Source: Euperipatoides rowelli (lineage: Eukaryota > Onychophora > Udeonychophora > Euonychophora > Peripatopsidae). Taken from it: 10,741 bases of DNA. Each line of letters starts with the position of its first letter. Position 1 is the stretch's first letter. Position numbers and translations under genes: made by a program. Below, in pieces: positions 7,712-10,741 of the stretch. The stretch lies in the NCBI GenBank assembly GCA_003024985.2, contig PXIH01S0001705.1; one strand, given 5' to 3'. Under the pieces are notes generated by a model that was not told where the DNA came from, did not search any database, and saw only the letters and a list, made by a program, of their open reading frames with translations.

Positions 7712-8664
7712 TTATGTTGCTAGGTTTGGTAATATACCTCCCCTATATCTTGATAATATCATTTTGTGATATTCAACTAGTGAACTGCCAGGTGGGGGAT
7801 GTAATGGTTCAGTTAGGGCAAAAAGTCTTAGACTATAGCCTACTGCACTTTCCTCAAGTCCCTGTTTGCAAGCGTTGAATAGTTTACGTGTCTGTTCTTT
7901 GTCAAGTTGTAACGAGAATAACTTCCTTATGTCCCGTAGCCTTTCTTCTAATGTCAAGAAGTTCTGACTACCTAACCCCGCTACGTACATAGCCTTAACT
8001 TTCACTGTTATTCATTTTTTGAGGATAGATCTCGCCTTTGCTCCTGGCCATTTATACTGGGCATGTAGAGCTCGGAACTCTCATGTATCTTTCGATCCCA
8101 AAAACATCACCCTCTAATAACTGAAATGGGGTGAGCTCTGAAGAGACGTTGTATCTGCCCTGCATGAACCATCCTTCTGGCATTTTCCATGGTACATTAA
8201 TTGGGTTAGTATTATGGTTGCAATTGCAATAAGTAGGGTGGCTATCTAGGGGTGGGTTTCCTCACCTAAATTTGGGGTTTCATGACTTGGTGGGCTATGT
8301 TGACTATTTGAGTCTAAGGTCTCATCATTACTGAGCAATTGTTTAGGTACAGAAAAACGTGTGGATTTTTTCCAGTTCCACAAGTGGGTTAGATTCCCTT
8401 GCTCGTGTTGCCTCTGCTAATTCTAACCTCAAGGAATTTATAGATTCCTTTAGGTTGTTTAGGGCTACATCCTGATTTCCTAATTCTTCCCTTAATAAAA
8501 CAATTAAATTATCTCTTTTTGAGATCTCCTCTCGAGGTAGAATCAAAGACAAGGCTAGCCTGTTCAGTTGCAGCTACATCCGGGTCTTCGGCTAGTTCTG
8601 TCACCACTTGCTGGTCAACTTGAGCTTTAAATACTATTTATTGGCTTTCACCTTCGTTAGCCAT
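7712..8664 (-). pseudogene. gag: Retrotransposon gag remnant (coiled coil and capsid-like)
   Basis: Gag packages the element RNA into cytoplasmic particles. A likely start ATG is at 8664-8662 (MANEGESQ), but a TAA at codon 9 (8640-8638) breaks it. A second piece at 8343-8552 has heptad-like leucines (for example LKESINSLRLELAEA) and looks like a coiled coil. About 8005-8340 holds short pieces in different frames, including FGIERYMR. The third piece, 7712-8005, has CKQGLEESAVGYSLRLFAL, which matches the retrotransposon gag pattern of an acidic GES/EES followed by Y-RL. The three main pieces lie in three different frames. Its position upstream of the zinc knuckle supports the call; the N-terminal part is less certain than the capsid-like part. 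Confidence 0.7.
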
Positions 8665-8670
8665 AATTGC

Positions 8671-9970
8671 ATACACAAATATTAAGATTTAATAAAGGTA
8701 AATTCACACAAAATTTTACAATAGATTCAAAATGATGGTTGTTTGTGCATGTGAGAAACTTCCATACTGAAATGAGCATATCATTCACTGCGGACCTACA
8801 TTAAAAGAATAAACATGGCGTCTAAAATTTTAATGAAATGTAAAGAAATTTTTCTTGAATCAACTTGGACACTACTTCAGAAAGCAATCTGAAGAAATTT
8901 TTGTAATTATTCTTATATAATAAAGTTTGAAGATATAGATCTAGTTGAAAGAATCAGAGTATTGCTTTAATAGTTAAAAAATCCTGCTGTGCTAGCCAAT
9001 TTTCATCCCTACATGTCAGATACAAAAATATGGTAAGACTTCATCGGGCTGGCAATAGTCCTCCTCATAGTCTCCCTCCCCCACTTTTTACTCTATTCTA
9101 TCTGGAGAAGGATTATTTGATTCAGGTAGACTAAATTTACATCCTAGTATGATATATCAAGTTATTTGTATGCCCACTTGACTCCGAAACTGATGCTAAT
9201 TAGCACTGGCGTGGGAGCAGAGGTGACCATAACAAATATAGAACATACCTGCTAGGATGGGGGTCCTGTCCTAAGTTTTCATGCATAATGAGACCTTAAA
9301 GTTATACAGTATTTGTTTCCAAATTATGTATATTGACTGCAAATACATGGTTTTTAGAACCTAGGCCATTAATAATGGTTATACCTGTAGCTTACAATAG
9401 CACTCGTGCCTTGGCAATGTGCCTCTATAACAAGCCACAAATATAACCCTAACTTGTAAATATCTATTATCTCCACAACCTCGGCATGGGGGACTCCGCG
9501 CAAAAGAACAGGCAAGATCCCATTACGTCTTGGTTGTTACAGATCGGAGAAATATGTTAATCACCAGATAAATAGATCCTTAATACTAGTCCTCGTCTAC
9601 ACTTACATGTAAATGCCTTAATTAGAAATTACTAATATCACATTCACATGTAGGCTCTTTATAGGCAGTAACTATCCCAAAGATGTAATATTTATCGAAA
9701 GGGGCCAAATTGTACCAATTTCTGGTTATTTCTCTTTCAGGGTCTAAATTAACCAGCACAATTTAGCGAACAGAAGGAAAGCAAGCAAAACTCTAATGCA
9801 ACTCCAGCCCGATTCAGTCGACTAGGGATTAAGAGGAGAAAGAGAGTTTACCTCTTTATTATCCCTGCCCTGATAGAAAGGTACAGGTACCATCCCTGTC
9901 TCACTATTGCTAAGGAAGGCATCTGAAAAAGAAAGTTTAATTAAATATGCCATATCAGTATTTTAGCTTC
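8671..9970. other. Non-coding DNA, nothing recognised
   Basis: This is where the upstream LTR of the retrotransposon would be, but no second LTR exists in the window to confirm one, and no clear primer-binding site (TGGCGCC-like on the minus strand) was found next to gag. The GC content is somewhat higher at 9050-9250 and 9480-9520. No open frame, tRNA or snRNA could be supported. Confidence 0.5.
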
Positions 9971-9971
9971 A

Positions 9972-10015
9972 ACACACACAAACAAGTTGTAGTTTAACAA
10001 ACTCTCATGTTTATT
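9972..10015 (-). promoter_or_regulatory. Candidate polyadenylation signal, minus strand
   Basis: On the minus strand, AATAAA (10010-10015) is followed 22 bases later by a GT-rich tract, TTGTTTGTGTGTGTTG (9972-9987). This is the usual layout of an animal cleavage and polyadenylation site. AATAAA alone is common in such AT-rich DNA; the GT tract and the stop-poor minus-strand frame upstream give it some weight. Confidence 0.35.
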
Positions 10016-10163
10016 TACTACAAAATAAAATTGACAAAAAAATCATTTCCCATAGTTATAATTACAGTAGAATTCCCAATTACATCTAAATTGACAATAG
10101 TTGAACGAGTTATATCAGAGAGATTAGAAGATAGAGGGAGAAGGGGAAATCTGGGCACAGCCA

Positions 10164-10694
10164 CTAGGTAAAGGGGGGAACTAAGTTTGAGTAAGGAGTG
10201 TATAGGCTCGAAATGTCAAAAAAAGTTAATGAAGACCATTTCTGAGGAAATGAAAGTTTCTTTATCGGCTGTTTTATCAAATAAAGGTTCTTCAGTATTC
10301 GAGTATCGGAAGTTACTTCACAGCTAGGGAAATAGGCTAAAGTTGATGCGTTTTTATCGATGAGACACATACTTAATTATTCAGGTTTGTGAATTAATCT
10401 GCTGTAAAATGTTGTAAAAGAAAGATAGCCACATCTCCTGAGTCATTGAGAAGTGGATCTCTTCCAAATGAAAGTTTGTAAGCATCTATCACAATTATTT
10501 AAGAGACATTTGTCTGATTTAAGAAAATTTTTGTCTTCATCTCCTTGATTTTGTGTTTGCATCTCTTTTTGTACTTGTATGTTGCCAAGAGCGTTTTCCC
10601 TTGAAGTTGATTCTATTCCCATAGGTTGCCACTGCTCGTCATCTGCTAGAATGCTAATTCGGAGATAAATACAAATATGTCGGACAACAACAGA
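10164..10694 (-). other. Stop-poor minus-strand frame, possible exon or pseudogene
   Basis: One reading frame runs about 176 codons with only two internal stops, TGA at 10443-10445 and TAA at 10377-10379, in DNA where a stop every 10-15 codons is expected. The first part (10446-10694) is open for 83 codons after a TAG and includes ADDEQWQPMGIESTSREN and KEMQTQNQGDEDKN, which is hydrophilic and acidic like real protein. The last part (10164-10370) starts at an ATG and encodes 68 residues. A minus-strand AG at about 10646 or 10643 could be a splice acceptor. I do not recognise the protein. It could be the terminal coding exon plus 3' UTR of an unknown gene, a decayed pseudogene, or chance. Confidence 0.35.
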
Positions 10695-10741
10695 CTATAG
10701 TCCAGCGAGGTTGTCCCTAGTCCTAATCTATTTTTTTTTAA

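Larger units (their letters stand above)
5150..8670 (-). mobile_element. Degenerate Ty3/gypsy-type LTR retrotransposon
   Basis: Reading the minus strand, the order is gag, CCHC zinc knuckle, a lysine-rich stretch, reverse transcriptase, RNase H, then integrase. Integrase after RNase H is the Ty3/gypsy order and excludes copia. Every domain is split over two or more frames, and the reverse transcriptase carries at least two internal stops, so the copy is dead. No protease DTG/DSG motif, no primer-binding site and no LTR pair was found; the integrase stops within its catalytic core. No envelope gene is visible. It lies antisense to the ANAPC4-like exon. The boundaries are where coding similarity ends, not element termini. 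Confidence 0.88.

Noticed and set aside
5150-8670. Envelope gene or intact retrovirus-like element
   Set aside because: No envelope-like frame follows integrase, and all pol domains are frame-broken; this is a dead retrotransposon copy.
9207-9220. TGGCGTGGGAGC resembling a primer-binding site
   Set aside because: It is on the plus strand, opposite to the retrotransposon, and has no adjacent LTR.
9243-9520. U1 snRNA-like words (ACATACCTG near 9245, GGGGGACT near 9487)
   Set aside because: The spacing is far longer than a U1 gene and the intervening stem-loops and a proper Sm site do not match.
9729-9770. Pyrimidine tract plus CAG at 9740 as acceptor of the next ANAPC4 exon
   Set aside because: In the phase required by the donor at 3061 the frame meets a TAG after eight codons and shows no WD40 similarity.

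Overview
The window looks like AT-rich, intron-dominated DNA from an animal genome, most likely an invertebrate; the exact taxon cannot be read from the sequence. The case for a eukaryote is a spliced exon with clean AG/GT borders, a hAT transposon remnant, a decayed Ty3/gypsy-type LTR retrotransposon, and several kilobases with no long open frame on either strand. One base (3870) is ambiguous.

The only convincing host coding sequence is a 100-base plus-strand exon at 2961-3060. It resembles the N-terminal WD40 part of ANAPC4, a scaffold subunit of the anaphase-promoting complex. No flanking ANAPC4 exon is visible, so the sequence on both sides is probably intron, unless the exon is an isolated copy.

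Layout from left to right: 1-106 holds a short unidentified open frame. 107-1842 is featureless AT-rich DNA. 1843-2411 is a complex repeat with nested inverted repeats and two tandem units of about 200 bases. 2961-3060 is the ANAPC4-like exon. 3638-3815 is rich in GTTCT/AGAAC words and carries a perfect palindrome; it is possibly a transposon end. 4072-about 4768 is a hAT remnant with a recognisable left end, a decayed right end and the last ~70 codons of a transposase. About 5150-8670 is a minus-strand Ty3/gypsy-type polyprotein with gag, zinc knuckle, reverse transcriptase, RNase H and integrase in the usual order. It is broken by stops and frameshifts in every domain and has no recognisable protease or LTRs. 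8671-9970 shows nothing I can name. 9972-10694 has a stop-poor minus-strand frame and, downstream of it, an AATAAA-plus-GT-rich signal, which could be the last exon of an unidentified minus-strand gene.

I see no operon-like cooperation and no convincing new biological system. The picture is a long intron, or intergenic DNA, that has collected transposons of at least two classes. The items most worth checking are the hairpin-bearing tandem repeat, the GTTCT-rich block and the right-edge minus-strand frame.
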